Positions 7,930 through 19,619 are shown, counted from the first letter of the stretch. The stretch is 64,000 bases of DNA from Polyangiaceae bacterium (GCA_020633235.1 JACKEA010000003.1:806001-870000); one strand, 5' to 3'. Notes: generated by a model not told the origin, from the letters alone. Numbers and translations are program-made.

Positions 7930-9279
7930 TCAGCGACACCCGAGGAGCTGGGGATCGGCAGGATCATGGCAAACCAGGCAGGGGCGGGCGTTTTTGCGCA
8001 GCGCCGTGCGGCAGCGACTCTGGAAGCCCACGGGGTGGGGATTGGTGCCCTGACCCATGCTTCCTCCGCCGGGACCCCGGCCGCCGACCCGGGTAGAGGC
8101 GTGGCAGATCGCGCAGTCCCGCTCCACGTGGCAGCTGACGCAGGCCTCGATGTTGCGCTCCGCTTCCCAGGCGTGGTGCCCCGCCGTTCGCGGCGGATCC
8201 GTCCACACGCTCTTGGGCGGGTGGAAGCGCCCGCGGCCAGCGAAGGCGCCGTAAGGGCCGCTCAGGGTCACGCCGGCGCGTTGGTGGCAGCTGACGCAAA
8301 ACGACTGCGCGCGATGGCAGCTCGTGCAGCGCGGATTGTTCTGCCGCGCCGCCGTGGGGTGCATGCTGATCCAGTCGTTCGGGTGCACCTTGCGCGGGCG
8401 CACGCGCCCGTCGTGACAGTCCGCGCAGTCTTTCTCCGAGTGACAGCTGCTGCAGAACTGGCTGTCGTTCCCGGCGACCTCTCGGTGGCGCAGGATCCAA
8501 TCCGGGCCGTGCCCGGAGTCGTGCAGCCAACGTGGAGGAACGAGCTTCCCGGAGGCGAACGCCGTCTTCATCAGGCCGCCCCGCTCCGTGAGGTGGCAGT
8601 TGTCGCAGGCTCCTCGCGCCTGACCCGCGGCGGGCCCCGCCATCTGGTGGCACTTGAGACAGCCGCGCATGCGGGGCAGCTGGTCCCGCGTGGCGAGCTC
8701 CAGATTCTCCACTTGGCCATGGCACTGCGCGCAGCCGATGTTGCGCGCCAGATGCGCGGCGTGGTTCATCTTCAGGTTGGGAGTCGGCAACGAGAGCCGC
8801 TCCACCGTGTTCGGGCGCTTTTCGTCGTAGCCCACGTGGCAGAAGGCGCACTGCCCGATGAGATCGTCTGCGCTGGTGGTGACGGCGGAGAGGTTTCGGT
8901 GATCACTGCCGTGACACGCGTCGCAACGGGTGGGCGACGGTAGCAACCGGTCCGAGGACGAAAGACTCGTCTTGGCGCGGTCGTGACAACCGGTGCAGGG
9001 AACGCCGAGCTCCTTGACGTGCTTCTTGTGGTTGAAGCGGAGGGTCAGGCGCTGGGGCGGGAAAATGCCCTTGCTGGGGCCGTCTTCGCCTTTTTGCGCG
9101 CCGGGCGGGCGATCCGCGAGGGGAACCGACGCTCCTCCGGGCAACGGTGCGAGGCCGTGCACGGGACGGGCCGCGACGTTCGCGGCGGGGCGTGCCCGCG
9201 CCGGACCAACATCCAGAAGAATCCCGACAAGCAGGCTGAGCCCACAGACGAACGCAAACAGCCACGTGGAGCGCTTCAT
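7930..9279 (-). CDS. Tridecahaem c-type cytochrome, periplasmic
   Basis: 449 aa with thirteen CXXCH haem-attachment motifs (CTGCH, CDACH, CAFCH, CAQCH, CLKCH, CDNCH, CSSCH, CADCH, CTSCH, CVSCH, CVSCH, CAICH, CLVCH). They are spread from about residue 100 to the C-terminus with many extra His as axial ligands. Residues 5-22 are a hydrophobic signal or anchor (WLFAFVCGLSLLVGILL). Such proteins relay electrons across the periplasm. The ATG overlaps the stop of the upstream beta-barrel gene (ATGA at 9276-9279), so the two are coupled and probably form a porin-cytochrome unit. Odd: a REP-like repeat is read through inside the coding sequence just after the signal (DVGPARARPAAN). No substrate can be named. 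Confidence 0.92.
   Translation of the reverse strand: MKRSTWLFAFVCGLSLLVGILLDVGPARARPAANVAARPVHGLAPLPGGASVPLADRPPGAQKGEDGPSKGIFPPQRLTLRFNHKKHVKELGVPCTGCHDRAKTSLSSSDRLLPSPTRCDACHGSDHRNLSAVTTSADDLIGQCAFCHVGYDEKRPNTVERLSLPTPNLKMNHAAHLARNIGCAQCHGQVENLELATRDQLPRMRGCLKCHQMAGPAAGQARGACDNCHLTERGGLMKTAFASGKLVPPRWLHDSGHGPDWILRHREVAGNDSQFCSSCHSEKDCADCHDGRVRPRKVHPNDWISMHPTAARQNNPRCTSCHRAQSFCVSCHQRAGVTLSGPYGAFAGRGRFHPPKSVWTDPPRTAGHHAWEAERNIEACVSCHVERDCAICHASTRVGGRGPGGGSMGQGTNPHPVGFQSRCRTALRKNARPCLVCHDPADPQLLGCR
9184..9213 (-). repeat. REP-like dispersed repeat, copy C, inside a coding sequence
   Basis: Reverse-strand copy with the family 5' end GATGTTGGTCCGGCGCG; the loop and 3' arm are diverged. It is the only copy fully inside a protein-coding gene, and falls in the non-conserved linker just after the signal peptide of the 13-haem cytochrome. 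Confidence 0.55.
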
Positions 9280-10772
9280 TTCAGCACCGTCACGTCCAGG
9301 GTAGCGAGCACGCGGTAACGCTGCCCGACCAAGCGGTTCATGCTGTGCTCCCACTCCAACCCGAGGCGTGTGCGTTCGAGGGGCGAGTAGCCACCGCCCA
9401 GCACGTAGCCGAAGCTGGTGGCGTCGCGCTGCGACCGGAGATCGTCGTTCCAGTCGTAGAGGGAGAGCACGACCATGGCGTCGTACAGGCCGTAGTCGAA
9501 GGCCTGACGGGTGGTGACGTCACCGCCCACACGATGGCCGCGCTTGCCGGTCTCGCCCATGCTGCGGAGCTCGACCGAACCGTCGCGCCAGCGGTAGCGG
9601 CCCCCTGCGTTGCCGAGCACGTCGGTGAGCATGCCGGACTCGCTGCGGTCGAAAGTGCTCGCGTAAGTGGCGGAATCGCCCTCGGTGCGGAACACCCGCG
9701 CGCCGCCGGAGAGGGCCACGTCGAAGCGGCGCGAGGCGCGGTACTCCGCGCGGCCGAGGTACGTGGTGGTGGCTTCGTGGGTGAACCAGTTGAAGATCGA
9801 GTCGGCGTCGAAGGTCGGGTAGTAGTAGTCGTAGTCGGCGCCCACGGTGAGCTTCTCCGTGGCGTACCAATCGGCCGCGAGGGCGTGCTCGCTGAACAGC
9901 TGATTCACGAAGTCGTACACCACGCTGCCGCGTACGGCGCCCAGGCTCTCGGCGCTGAGACGGGCGGAATAGCCGATGCGCTCGCTGGAGACGCGATCCC
10001 CGCCCACCGTCACGAAGCCGCCGCCGGCATCCGCGAAGGGAGAGACCACCACCGTGTCTCGGTTGATCACCTTGCGGTAGGACAGCCGTCCGTGGATCCA
10101 CGACACGCCGCTGCTCTCCAGGGCGAAGCCGTAGGCGGGGGCGAGCTTCGACTCTTCCAAATAGTAGGGGTACTGGTTGGCTTCGAGCTCGCTGCGGTTG
10201 CCGCGGTACACGCCGTCGGCGGTGTAGCGCGAGGTAGCGAGCAAGGCCGGGAGCCCGCCCCGCTGCTCGAATCCGCCGTAGGCCTCCGCCTGGAAGTACA
10301 CCGGCGTGGTCAAGCGAACGAGGCCGCCGTCGAAGGACCACCAGCCGAGGGCATCCGTCGTGTACTGGCGACCGACACGAAAGCCGAGCCAGCCGCCGAG
10401 GTAGCGCTCGCCTTCCAGGTACGCGTACATCACGTCCACTGGAGACTGCTCCAGCCCAGGAATGAAGCGGCCGGCGGAGTTCGGGCTGCGCTCCACGCCC
10501 TCTTGTCCGAAGTCGGAGTCGAGACGCATGCGCATCTTGAACGAGAGGCGCGGACCGAAGCCGACGCTGTCCCCACCGATGTCGTAGACCGCCAGGCCCA
10601 ACGTTTGCGTGTAGCGGCGCCGGCGGATCAGCGGATCGCCGTACGGGCTCGACAGCGTGTAGAACTGCGCGTCCGTGGTGGACTGCACCTCGGCCTCGAT
10701 CGCCCGGGCGTGGGACGTGTGCACCACGCCCACCAGGGTCCAGCAAAGAACGATGCCAAGCTTCGCCCTCAT
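9276..10772 (-). CDS. Outer-membrane beta-barrel protein coupled to multihaem cytochrome
   Basis: 498 aa. Signal peptide 1-24 (cleavage near HARA). The mature protein is a run of alternating polar/aromatic strands separated by Gly/Asp turns (LSFKMRMRLDSDFG, GWLGFRVGRQYT, YRGNRSELEANQYP, LTVGADYDYYYPTF, RFDVALSGGARVF) and ends in a strand, YRVLATLDVTVLK, as expected for a large beta-barrel porin. No CXXC or CXXCH is present. It directly precedes and overlaps (ATGA) a 13-haem cytochrome gene. This order resembles porin-cytochrome conduits that carry electrons through the outer membrane in Geobacter and Shewanella, although I cannot show homology to MtrB or OmbB by eye. Confidence 0.8.
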   Translation of the reverse strand: MRAKLGIVLCWTLVGVVHTSHARAIEAEVQSTTDAQFYTLSSPYGDPLIRRRRYTQTLGLAVYDIGGDSVGFGPRLSFKMRMRLDSDFGQEGVERSPNSAGRFIPGLEQSPVDVMYAYLEGERYLGGWLGFRVGRQYTTDALGWWSFDGGLVRLTTPVYFQAEAYGGFEQRGGLPALLATSRYTADGVYRGNRSELEANQYPYYLEESKLAPAYGFALESSGVSWIHGRLSYRKVINRDTVVVSPFADAGGGFVTVGGDRVSSERIGYSARLSAESLGAVRGSVVYDFVNQLFSEHALAADWYATEKLTVGADYDYYYPTFDADSIFNWFTHEATTTYLGRAEYRASRRFDVALSGGARVFRTEGDSATYASTFDRSESGMLTDVLGNAGGRYRWRDGSVELRSMGETGKRGHRVGGDVTTRQAFDYGLYDAMVVLSLYDWNDDLRSQRDATSFGYVLGGGYSPLERTRLGLEWEHSMNRLVGQRYRVLATLDVTVLK

Positions 10773-10835
10773 TGAGCCGCATCCGCTCGCACGAAGGGCG
10801 ATGGTCGTCGACGCCCCCGAGAGCTGTCAACCGAG

Positions 10836-11792
10836 TCACGCGGCGGCGGACCGGCGCGAGCGCGTTCCTTCGGAAAGCCACGACTGCAGCGCGTCGAGGT
10901 CCCAGCCGAACAGGAACGGCTCCACCTCCGAAAGCGCCCCGACGCGCTTCGCTTCCGCCCCGAGGCGCAGGGCCGAGGCACGCGCCACGGCGGACAGCAG
11001 GGGGCTCGGGACGGCAGTGAGGGCCAAAATCTCCGGCAGCACGTCTCGGGCGCCGAGCTCCGCCGAGAGCACCGCCGCCAGGATCCGCGGATCCGCGGAG
11101 TTCGGCGCATCGAGCGCGGCGCCGAGGGCATCTCGCGTGCGCACGCCAGAAATGGCGCTCCGCGCGTGGCGGTAGCTCTCCGGAGCCAGGGACAGCCGCT
11201 CCCCGAGCTCGCCGGTGGCCAGCACTCGGCGCGCCTCCGTGAGCACGCGCTCGAACACCGGCTCCAGTGGATCCTCGATGCAACGCTCGCCATCCAGATC
11301 CAGAGCGACGGGCAGCGCGGCTTCCTCCGCGTACGCTTCCAGGTGGGCTTCCAGCCGTTCCAAGCACACGTTGCCGCGAGCGCGTCCGAAAAGCACGTCC
11401 CTCGCCGTGCGGATGGTGACCGAGCTCCAGCGCGTGGCGGGCGTCGCGTGGTCCATCTCGTGAACGAGCTCGACGTCGATGGAGCTCACCGCGGCCCAGC
11501 GCAGCACGCGGGGCTCGGGCTCGGAATGCACGAGCACGCCCCAGGGCACGATGGCCATTGGCGGCGACGTGCCACGAGTCGTGGGACCGAGCTCGCGCAC
11601 GGTGAGCAGAGAGGCGAGGACGCCCGCAACGGAAGCCGCGCAGGCGGTGGTGAGCTCCGCCCCCCCGAGAAAGAGGCCGGCGCCGAATGCACCGAGGCCC
11701 GCACCTGCCGCCATCAATCGCACGTCGCGGCGCGGCGGCGCGGGGCTCAGGCTCACGTATCTGAAATCCGGGGGCGGCGCCGTACGACGCAT
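10836..11792 (-). CDS. Hypothetical membrane protein with helical-repeat C-terminus
   Basis: 318 aa. Two hydrophobic segments near residues 25-45 and 47-68 (LMAAGAGLGAFGAGLFLGG and ACAASVAGVLASLLTV) form a helical hairpin in the inner membrane. Residues about 80-165 look like a PH-like or bPH2 beta domain (MAIVPWGVLVHSEPEPRVLRWAAVSSIDV), and the Ala/Leu-rich C-terminal half is helical and HEAT-like (RILAAVLSAELGARDVLPEILAL). No catalytic motif. The ATG lies 8 nt after TAAGCT with GGAG just upstream. It is 63 bp from the barrel gene downstream and could be its first operon member. Function unknown. Confidence 0.72.
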   Translation of the reverse strand: MRRTAPPPDFRYVSLSPAPPRRDVRLMAAGAGLGAFGAGLFLGGAELTTACAASVAGVLASLLTVRELGPTTRGTSPPMAIVPWGVLVHSEPEPRVLRWAAVSSIDVELVHEMDHATPATRWSSVTIRTARDVLFGRARGNVCLERLEAHLEAYAEEAALPVALDLDGERCIEDPLEPVFERVLTEARRVLATGELGERLSLAPESYRHARSAISGVRTRDALGAALDAPNSADPRILAAVLSAELGARDVLPEILALTAVPSPLLSAVARASALRLGAEAKRVGALSEVEPFLFGWDLDALQSWLSEGTRSRRSAAA

Positions 11793-11850
11793 CTCCGGTT
11801 AGCTTAGCAGCACGCGCTCGACGCAACAGGCGCTGGAATTTTCCGCTGCT

Positions 11851-14090
<2,240 letters not shown>

Positions 14091-14100
<10 letters not shown>

Positions 14101-15185
14101 GGCAAGGCCGTTATCGTGGCGTTGTGAAACACCGGATACTGCTGATGGCCCGACCCGATCTCCCCGAGGCACAGCGCGCCGACGACGGGCAATGGAGCCA
14201 CCTCGTTGCGCAGCACCTCGAGCTCTTTGGTGGCCGCCCCCTGGTCCAGGTGCATGTAGCGACCGGCGCAGTAGAAGGTGAGCAAGCTGCCGGCGGCGTC
14301 CGAGCTGGCCGCCGCGCCGACCTCGGCCGCCGTTCGCGGGTTGCCGGGCTCGACGGCGCGCACCACGCTCAACAGCGCGTTCTCGGCGATCTCGCCGGAA
14401 CAGTGCACCGATCCGTCTTCACACACTTGCACGGGGATCCGAACCAGCGCCTCGCCCTGCGCGCGATTGATGGCGAAGGGGAAGTGCACGGCGTGACGAT
14501 AGAAGTTCTCGCGATCCAGCTGAATGCCGTACTCCGCAGATAGCAGCTCCTGGTAGACCTCGAATGCCGGTCGCCCCTCGATGGTCTCCACCTTGCTACC
14601 CTGAGTGGCGGTAGCCACCCACAAGGCGTCGTTCCCTCGATAGCCATGGGCCAGGGTGGCGCCGGGATGTTCGGGAAGCAGCAGCGCCAGGATGGCGCGA
14701 CCTTGGAAGGCCTCGACGTCGAACAAGCAGGGAACCGGTTCGAAGGTCTCGCTGCCGACGCAGACGCCGGCGTAGTTCACCTGGTCGCCGACCTCCATGT
14801 ACAGGCGCGCGAGGATGGATGCGACATCGGCGATCGTCGCGTCTACCAGAAGCATCAATGTGTCGCCCCCGCCTTCTGCCGCATGCTCGAGAACGAAGTC
14901 CGCCAACGCTTCGATGGTCTCGTTCGGTGTGTGGTCGGCCTCGGGAACCGGAACCATCACGCGCGGCACACTTTGGAGTGGGACCAGCAGCGTGCCTCGT
15001 CGCCGAAACTCGTCCTCGATGACCAGTCCCGGAACGATGGCTCCCAGAAGATCCACCTGCCGCTCGCGAGCGGCGGATTGGAGCGTGGGCACGGAACCCG
15101 AATCTGCCTCGCTGACCAACGCCAGCACGCCCTCGTTCAGAATCAGGTCGGAAGGCAGGGTGTCCAAATACGTCCAGCCGGTCAT
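14091..15185 (-). CDS. FIST-domain signal-sensing protein (second copy)
   Basis: 364 aa. FIST_N spans roughly 20-230 and FIST_C 230-364, ending in the family-typical region GEIAENALLSVVRAVEPG and the closing GEIGSGHQQYPVFHNATITAL. FIST proteins are small-ligand or haem sensors; one well-studied member, NosP, binds haem and nitric oxide and controls a partner hybrid kinase. This copy starts 12 bp after the HD-GYP gene and overlaps the second hybrid kinase by 10 bp, the usual sensor-kinase pairing. It is markedly divergent from the FIST encoded at 18471-19619, so the two probably sense different ligands or states. No signal peptide. Confidence 0.86.
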
Positions 15186-15196
15186 CGTTCGTCCTC

Positions 15197-16345
15197 CTAC
15201 ATGGGCGGCTCGCTATGGGTGATCAGGGGCAGGGCAAGGCGACCGTCCAGCTTCGCAACGCACTCCTCTTCGCCGTCGGCGTAGCGGATGCTGATCTCCT
15301 CGAACACGCTGCGGTTCGCCAAGAAGGCGTCGACCACGCTGGGATCGAACTGCGCGCCGCGGCCTTCCACGATGATGCTCACGGCCTTCTCGAATGGGAA
15401 CGGCGGCTTGTACACGCGTCGCGACGTGAGCGCGTCGAACACGTCCGCCAGCGCCATGAGGCGAGCTGGGATCGGAATCCTGTCGCCGGCGAGGCCATCG
15501 GGGTAGCCGTTTCCGTCCCACTTCTCGTGGTGGTGCCGAGCGATGTCCTTGGCAATGCCCAAGAACGGCACGGGGTGGTCGACGTCTTCCTCCGCGTGCT
15601 CGATCGCGGCAGCCCCCAGCTCGGCGTGGGTGCGCATGATGGTCCACTCGTCAGGGGTGAGCTTGCCGGGCTTCAGCAGAATGTGGTCCGGGATGCCCAC
15701 CTTGCCGATATCGTGCAGGGGCGCGGACTTGACCAGGAGCTCGATATTCTGCGCCGTGAGGAACTCGGCAAAGCGCGGGTGGTCTCGCAGGTGCTCCGCC
15801 AAGGTTCGCACGTAGCCCTGAGTGCGGCGCAGATGATTGCCTGTTTCGCTGTCGCGAATTTCCGCCAGCTGGCCCAAGGCCCGAATCGTCACGTCCTGGA
15901 TCAGTTGATTCTCCCGCATCCGCCGAACGATCTCCGCTTCCAGCAGCGCGTTGCGATCTGAGAGCAGGTCCCGCGCCGCCTTCAGCTCCAGGTGCGTGTT
16001 CACCCGAGCCAGAACCACGGGCGGCTTGATCGGCTTGCTGATGTAGTCCACCGCGCCCGCCGCCAGTCCTCGCTCCTCGTCGCTGGAGCCGTCCAGCGCG
16101 GTCACGAAGATGACCGGAATGGTGGCCGTGGCCGCGTTGCTCCGGAGCCGTTCCAGCACGGTGTAGCCGTCCATCTCGGGCATCATCACGTCGAGCAGGA
16201 TCAAGTCGGGGACCGGGTCCGACGCGGCGACCTCCAGCGCGCGGCGCCCGGAGCTCGCGGCGCGCACCCGGTAGGGTGGTTGCAGCAACTCGCTGAGAAG
16301 CACCAGGTTCTCGGGCGTGTCATCAACGATGAGGATGGTCTTCAT
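15197..16345 (-). CDS. Response regulator with HD-GYP c-di-GMP phosphodiesterase domain
   Basis: 382 aa. Receiver at 1-120 (ILIVDDTPENL, phospho-acceptor Asp in LILLDVMMPEMDG, Lys in ISKPIKPP), then an HD-GYP domain at about 165-350. The catalytic signatures are intact: LHDIGKVGIPDHILLKPG, HHEKWDGNGYPDGLAG and LADVFDALTSRRVY. The family hydrolyses cyclic di-GMP, with known effects on biofilm and motility; here the activity would be set by phosphorylation from the neighbouring hybrid kinases. Its ATG overlaps the hybrid kinase stop (ATGA), so it is translationally coupled. The first residues (MKTILIVDD) and the position fix the start. Confidence 0.94.
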   Translation of the reverse strand: MKTILIVDDTPENLVLLSELLQPPYRVRAASSGRRALEVAASDPVPDLILLDVMMPEMDGYTVLERLRSNAATATIPVIFVTALDGSSDEERGLAAGAVDYISKPIKPPVVLARVNTHLELKAARDLLSDRNALLEAEIVRRMRENQLIQDVTIRALGQLAEIRDSETGNHLRRTQGYVRTLAEHLRDHPRFAEFLTAQNIELLVKSAPLHDIGKVGIPDHILLKPGKLTPDEWTIMRTHAELGAAAIEHAEEDVDHPVPFLGIAKDIARHHHEKWDGNGYPDGLAGDRIPIPARLMALADVFDALTSRRVYKPPFPFEKAVSIIVEGRGAQFDPSVVDAFLANRSVFEEISIRYADGEEECVAKLDGRLALPLITHSEPPM

Positions 16346-18474
16346 CTCGCTCCGAATGAAACGGCCGGTGCGGAAGTTGCTTGAGCGACCAGGCGACTAC
16401 CGTGGGCCTCCAAGAGTGCGCAGGTTTCGAAGTGGGTCCGCGCCAGGTTCGGCCACAGCTCCCGGGCAGCCACCAGGTCCCCAGCCCGCGTGAGTCGCTC
16501 GACCTCCGTGGCGATGCGAGACAACTTGATCGCGCCCAAGTTGGCGCTGCTGCTCTTGAGCGTATGGGCCCCCTCTCCCGCCCGCGTGAGGTCTCCGGAT
16601 TCGAACCCTTGCCGGATGCTCTCGATCCACTCCTCGCTCGCGGACACGTAGGTCTTCACCACCCGGTCGAGCAGCTGCGAGCCATCCCGGGCCATGTCCC
16701 GCACGCGCTCCAGCGCCGCCACGTCGATGAGCGGCGCCTGACACGCTGCCTCCTTCGGGCTCTGACTCGGGACCGCGACGAGTCCCTCCGATTCGCGGCC
16801 GCCCCAGGTTTCGAGCACAGCCCGTAGCTCTTCCGGCTTGAAGGGCTTGCTCACGAACGCGTCCATGCCTGCCGCCAAACAGCGTTCTTCGTCGCCCTTC
16901 ATGGCGTTCGCGGTGAGCGCCACGATGGGCACGCGTCGTTCGCGGGCGAGAGCACGGTATCGACGTGCCGCCTCGTAGCCATCCATCACCGGCATCTGGC
17001 AGTCCATCAGCACGACGTCGTGCTCGTCTCGTTCGAGGGCGTCGAGCGCCTGGACTCCGTCCTCCACGAGCGTCGCGTGGCAGCCCCACAGCTCGAGCAG
17101 CCCCGCGACCACCTCCTGGTTGATGGGATTGTCCTCCGCCACCAACACGCGCAGGCCCAGCGCACCGCTGGGATCTCGAGCAGGCTTTCGGAGAGCGGGC
17201 TTCTGCGGTCGAATGATCGCCACGACCGCGTCCCGCAGCCGGCTCGAGCGAATCGGCTTGAGCAGATGCGGGTGCGCCGACGCCGGGGCTCCACCCACGC
17301 GATCGAGCACGATCAACGGAGAGAGGTCGACCGGGAGCAGCCGAGCATCGACGAAATACAGTACATGCCCCTGCTTCGGCCCGAGCGTCGCCGTGCTCTC
17401 GTGTGCTTCGGCGGGGATCCCCATGGCTTCCAGCTCGTGACACAGCGCCGCCGCGGCGCTGGCGTTGGGATCGACCACCACCGCGACCAGATCGCGATCC
17501 TGCGCGAAGTACACCGAACCAGAAACGTCCCGGGGTCCGGCGAACACCGCCGTGAACCAAAACGTAGAGCCCTTCGAGAGCTCGCTTTCGACCCCCACGT
17601 CCCCACCCAAGAGCTGCGCGAGCTGGCGAGCGATGGCGAGGCCGAGCCCCGTGCCCCCGAAGCGTCGCGTGGTGGAGCCGTCCGCCTGCTGAAATGCCTC
17701 GAAGATCCGAGTGCGTGCATCTTCTGCCAGACCCACTCCCGTGTCGCGCACCTCGAAGCGGAGCTCCACGGAGTCGTGCTCACGAGCCACGACACGCCCC
17801 GTGAGCACCACCTCCCCGACGTGTGTGAACTTCAGGGCGTTGGCGAGCAGGTTGGTGAGCACCTGACGCAGACGCCCGGCGTCACCCCGAACCACCCCGG
17901 GCAAGCTCGGTTCCAGGTCGCAGACCAGCTCGAGACCGCGCCGATGCGCCTCCTCCGCGAGCAAGTCCACGGTATCCTCGATCGTTCCTCGCAGGTCGAA
18001 GTCCGCGGCGTCGAGCTCCATGCGACCCGCCTCGATCTTGGAGAAATCCAGTACGGCGTTGATGATGCCCAACAAGGAATGCGCCGACCGCTGGATGTTG
18101 CCGACCAGCTTGCGCTGTTTGTCCCCGAGGTCCGTGGTCAAGAGCAGCTCGGCCATGCCCAAGACGCCGTTCATCGGCGTCCGGATCTCGTGGCTCATGT
18201 TGGCCAGGAACTCGCTCTTGGCGCGATTGGCAGCGTCAGCCGTCTCCTTCGCCGTCTGGAGCTCGCCGTTGGAAAGCGCGAGCTCGTCGAGGGCCGCCTT
18301 CAGGGCCGCCGTGCGAACCTGGACCTTCTTCTCCAACACGCTCGCTGCTTGAAACAAGGAGAAGGCGCCACCCTGGAGCTCCATCTCTCGCTCCACGCGC
18401 GCCATCAACACCTTGTTCACCTTCTGCAGGCGTCGAATCTGCGCTTCGAGCGCTATTTCGTTCTCGGACTTCAT
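16342..18474 (-). CDS. Hybrid sensor histidine kinase with two receivers and HPt
   Basis: 710 aa from the ATG overlapping the FIST stop (ATGA at 18471-18474). Residues 1-85 are a long coiled coil with no sensor domain of its own. HisKA His is near residue 95 (FLANMSHEIRTPMNG). HATPase follows with LTNLLANALKFTH, RDTGVGLAED and GGTGLGLAIARQLAQLLGG. A divergent receiver at about 375-475 keeps acidic residues (VVVDPN, YFVDAR) and the LLKPI lysine. A canonical receiver (RVLVAEDNPINQ, VLMDCQMPVMDG, VSKPF) and a C-terminal HPt (GEGAHTLKSSSANLG) complete the relay. With only a coiled coil at the N-terminus, its input must come from a partner, most likely the FIST protein encoded immediately upstream. 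Confidence 0.94.
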   Translation of the reverse strand: MKSENEIALEAQIRRLQKVNKVLMARVEREMELQGGAFSLFQAASVLEKKVQVRTAALKAALDELALSNGELQTAKETADAANRAKSEFLANMSHEIRTPMNGVLGMAELLLTTDLGDKQRKLVGNIQRSAHSLLGIINAVLDFSKIEAGRMELDAADFDLRGTIEDTVDLLAEEAHRRGLELVCDLEPSLPGVVRGDAGRLRQVLTNLLANALKFTHVGEVVLTGRVVAREHDSVELRFEVRDTGVGLAEDARTRIFEAFQQADGSTTRRFGGTGLGLAIARQLAQLLGGDVGVESELSKGSTFWFTAVFAGPRDVSGSVYFAQDRDLVAVVVDPNASAAAALCHELEAMGIPAEAHESTATLGPKQGHVLYFVDARLLPVDLSPLIVLDRVGGAPASAHPHLLKPIRSSRLRDAVVAIIRPQKPALRKPARDPSGALGLRVLVAEDNPINQEVVAGLLELWGCHATLVEDGVQALDALERDEHDVVLMDCQMPVMDGYEAARRYRALARERRVPIVALTANAMKGDEERCLAAGMDAFVSKPFKPEELRAVLETWGGRESEGLVAVPSQSPKEAACQAPLIDVAALERVRDMARDGSQLLDRVVKTYVSASEEWIESIRQGFESGDLTRAGEGAHTLKSSSANLGAIKLSRIATEVERLTRAGDLVAARELWPNLARTHFETCALLEAHGSRLVAQATSAPAVSFGAR

Positions 18475-19619
18475 TCGCGTGTGCCGATGGCGACCCCGGT
18501 GAACGTCTGGTTGACGTGCATGGCGTTGAACTGCTCGCCGTAGGTCGCGAACCCGATGACGTTGTTCTCGACCATCAAGTCGCCCACACGCTCCTTCACG
18601 CCGCGTTGGTCGCACTCCAGACTGCGAAGGATGCAATCGCAGCCGAGCACCAGCTCCGGCTCGCCAATCTCCCGGCGTATCTCGCCGAAGGCCCCCTCCA
18701 GGTTTTCGATCAAGTCCACACCCCGAGCAACGGTCAGAACGATGCCTTCGTCGATGGCGCAGAAGAACGTCAGGCTCTCGTCGTCGTTCACCTTTTGGAT
18801 GGAACGGACGTAGTAGCCCCCGCCCAGCTTCACGACGACGGGATAGGCGGAGAAGATCATCGGCGTGAGGTGAGCGACATCCAGGCCGACGAGCCGCGCA
18901 TACTCGCGACCGGCCGGCTCCCCGTTGATCTCGGTAACGATGCGGCGATCCGGGTCCGCTTCGGTCACCACCATCTTGTCGTCGGAGCTGACGAAGTGCT
19001 GCGTCTTGAATACGCGGAAGGGGTTCTCCGTGTGCATCACGGAGAGCACGGCGCAGTTCTTGCGAAACTTGCCTTCGTGGAACACGTGCGTCTCGCCGAA
19101 GCGCGTTCCATCTCCCGCCGAGCCGCCGAACAGCTGGATGTCCCCCAGGTTCCGGTACACCGACGAGACCACCGCTTCTTCCCGGGTGGATAGGCCGTCG
19201 ATGAGCAGAAACGCGAAGCTGTTTGCCCCGGACGGATCCAGACCACGCTGTTGAAGCTGCTGGAGCGCTGCTTCGGCGGCGGCCTCACCATCCGCAAACG
19301 CGAAGGATGCGAGGTCATCCAGCCGCTGGGTCACCACGGAGAAGCTTTCGCTGCCGATGCTGACGCCGGTGATTGCCCCGTCCAGGTAACCGGCGGGCGT
19401 GATCTCGCCCGCAGAAGAAGCCCCGAGCAGCTCCGTCCCCGGAAGCTCGTCGGACAGCACTCTGCCCAGCACGTCCAAGTCGTACTCGGACGAACAATAG
19501 AACAGCGACAACTTGGCATCCGGCTGCCGGATGGCGGCCGCCAGCTCGCGTCCGGCAACGACCGCATCCCGGGCGACGCTCGCGCCCTTCTTCACCTTCA
19601 GCGAATCATGTTTCATCAT
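18471..19619 (-). CDS. FIST-domain signal-sensing protein (NosP-like)
   Basis: 382 aa. Typical FIST_N (LFYCSSEYDLDVLGRVLSDE, LLGASSAGEITPAGY, FGGSAGDG near residues 35-185) and FIST_C (AGREYARLVGL, GEPELVLGCDCILRSLE, VIGFATYGEQFNAMHVN). It shares the proteobacterial FIST architecture that includes NosP, a haem-based nitric-oxide sensor that inhibits a cognate hybrid kinase; here the partner would be the overlapping kinase gene. The haem ligand cannot be judged by eye, so the ligand is open. The start ATG overlaps the receiver gene by 14 bp. Confidence 0.92.
   Translation of the reverse strand: MMKHDSLKVKKGASVARDAVVAGRELAAAIRQPDAKLSLFYCSSEYDLDVLGRVLSDELPGTELLGASSAGEITPAGYLDGAITGVSIGSESFSVVTQRLDDLASFAFADGEAAAEAALQQLQQRGLDPSGANSFAFLLIDGLSTREEAVVSSVYRNLGDIQLFGGSAGDGTRFGETHVFHEGKFRKNCAVLSVMHTENPFRVFKTQHFVSSDDKMVVTEADPDRRIVTEINGEPAGREYARLVGLDVAHLTPMIFSAYPVVVKLGGGYYVRSIQKVNDDESLTFFCAIDEGIVLTVARGVDLIENLEGAFGEIRREIGEPELVLGCDCILRSLECDQRGVKERVGDLMVENNVIGFATYGEQFNAMHVNQTFTGVAIGTRE

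Noticed and set aside
10849..10860. GGACCGGCGCGAG resembling the REP core
   Set aside because: No TGTTGG tag and no inverted arm; it is the end of a coding sequence.
9520..11826. A 768-codon minus-strand frame spanning two genes
   Set aside because: Arg-rich shadow of the barrel and membrane genes; it has no start context or homology.
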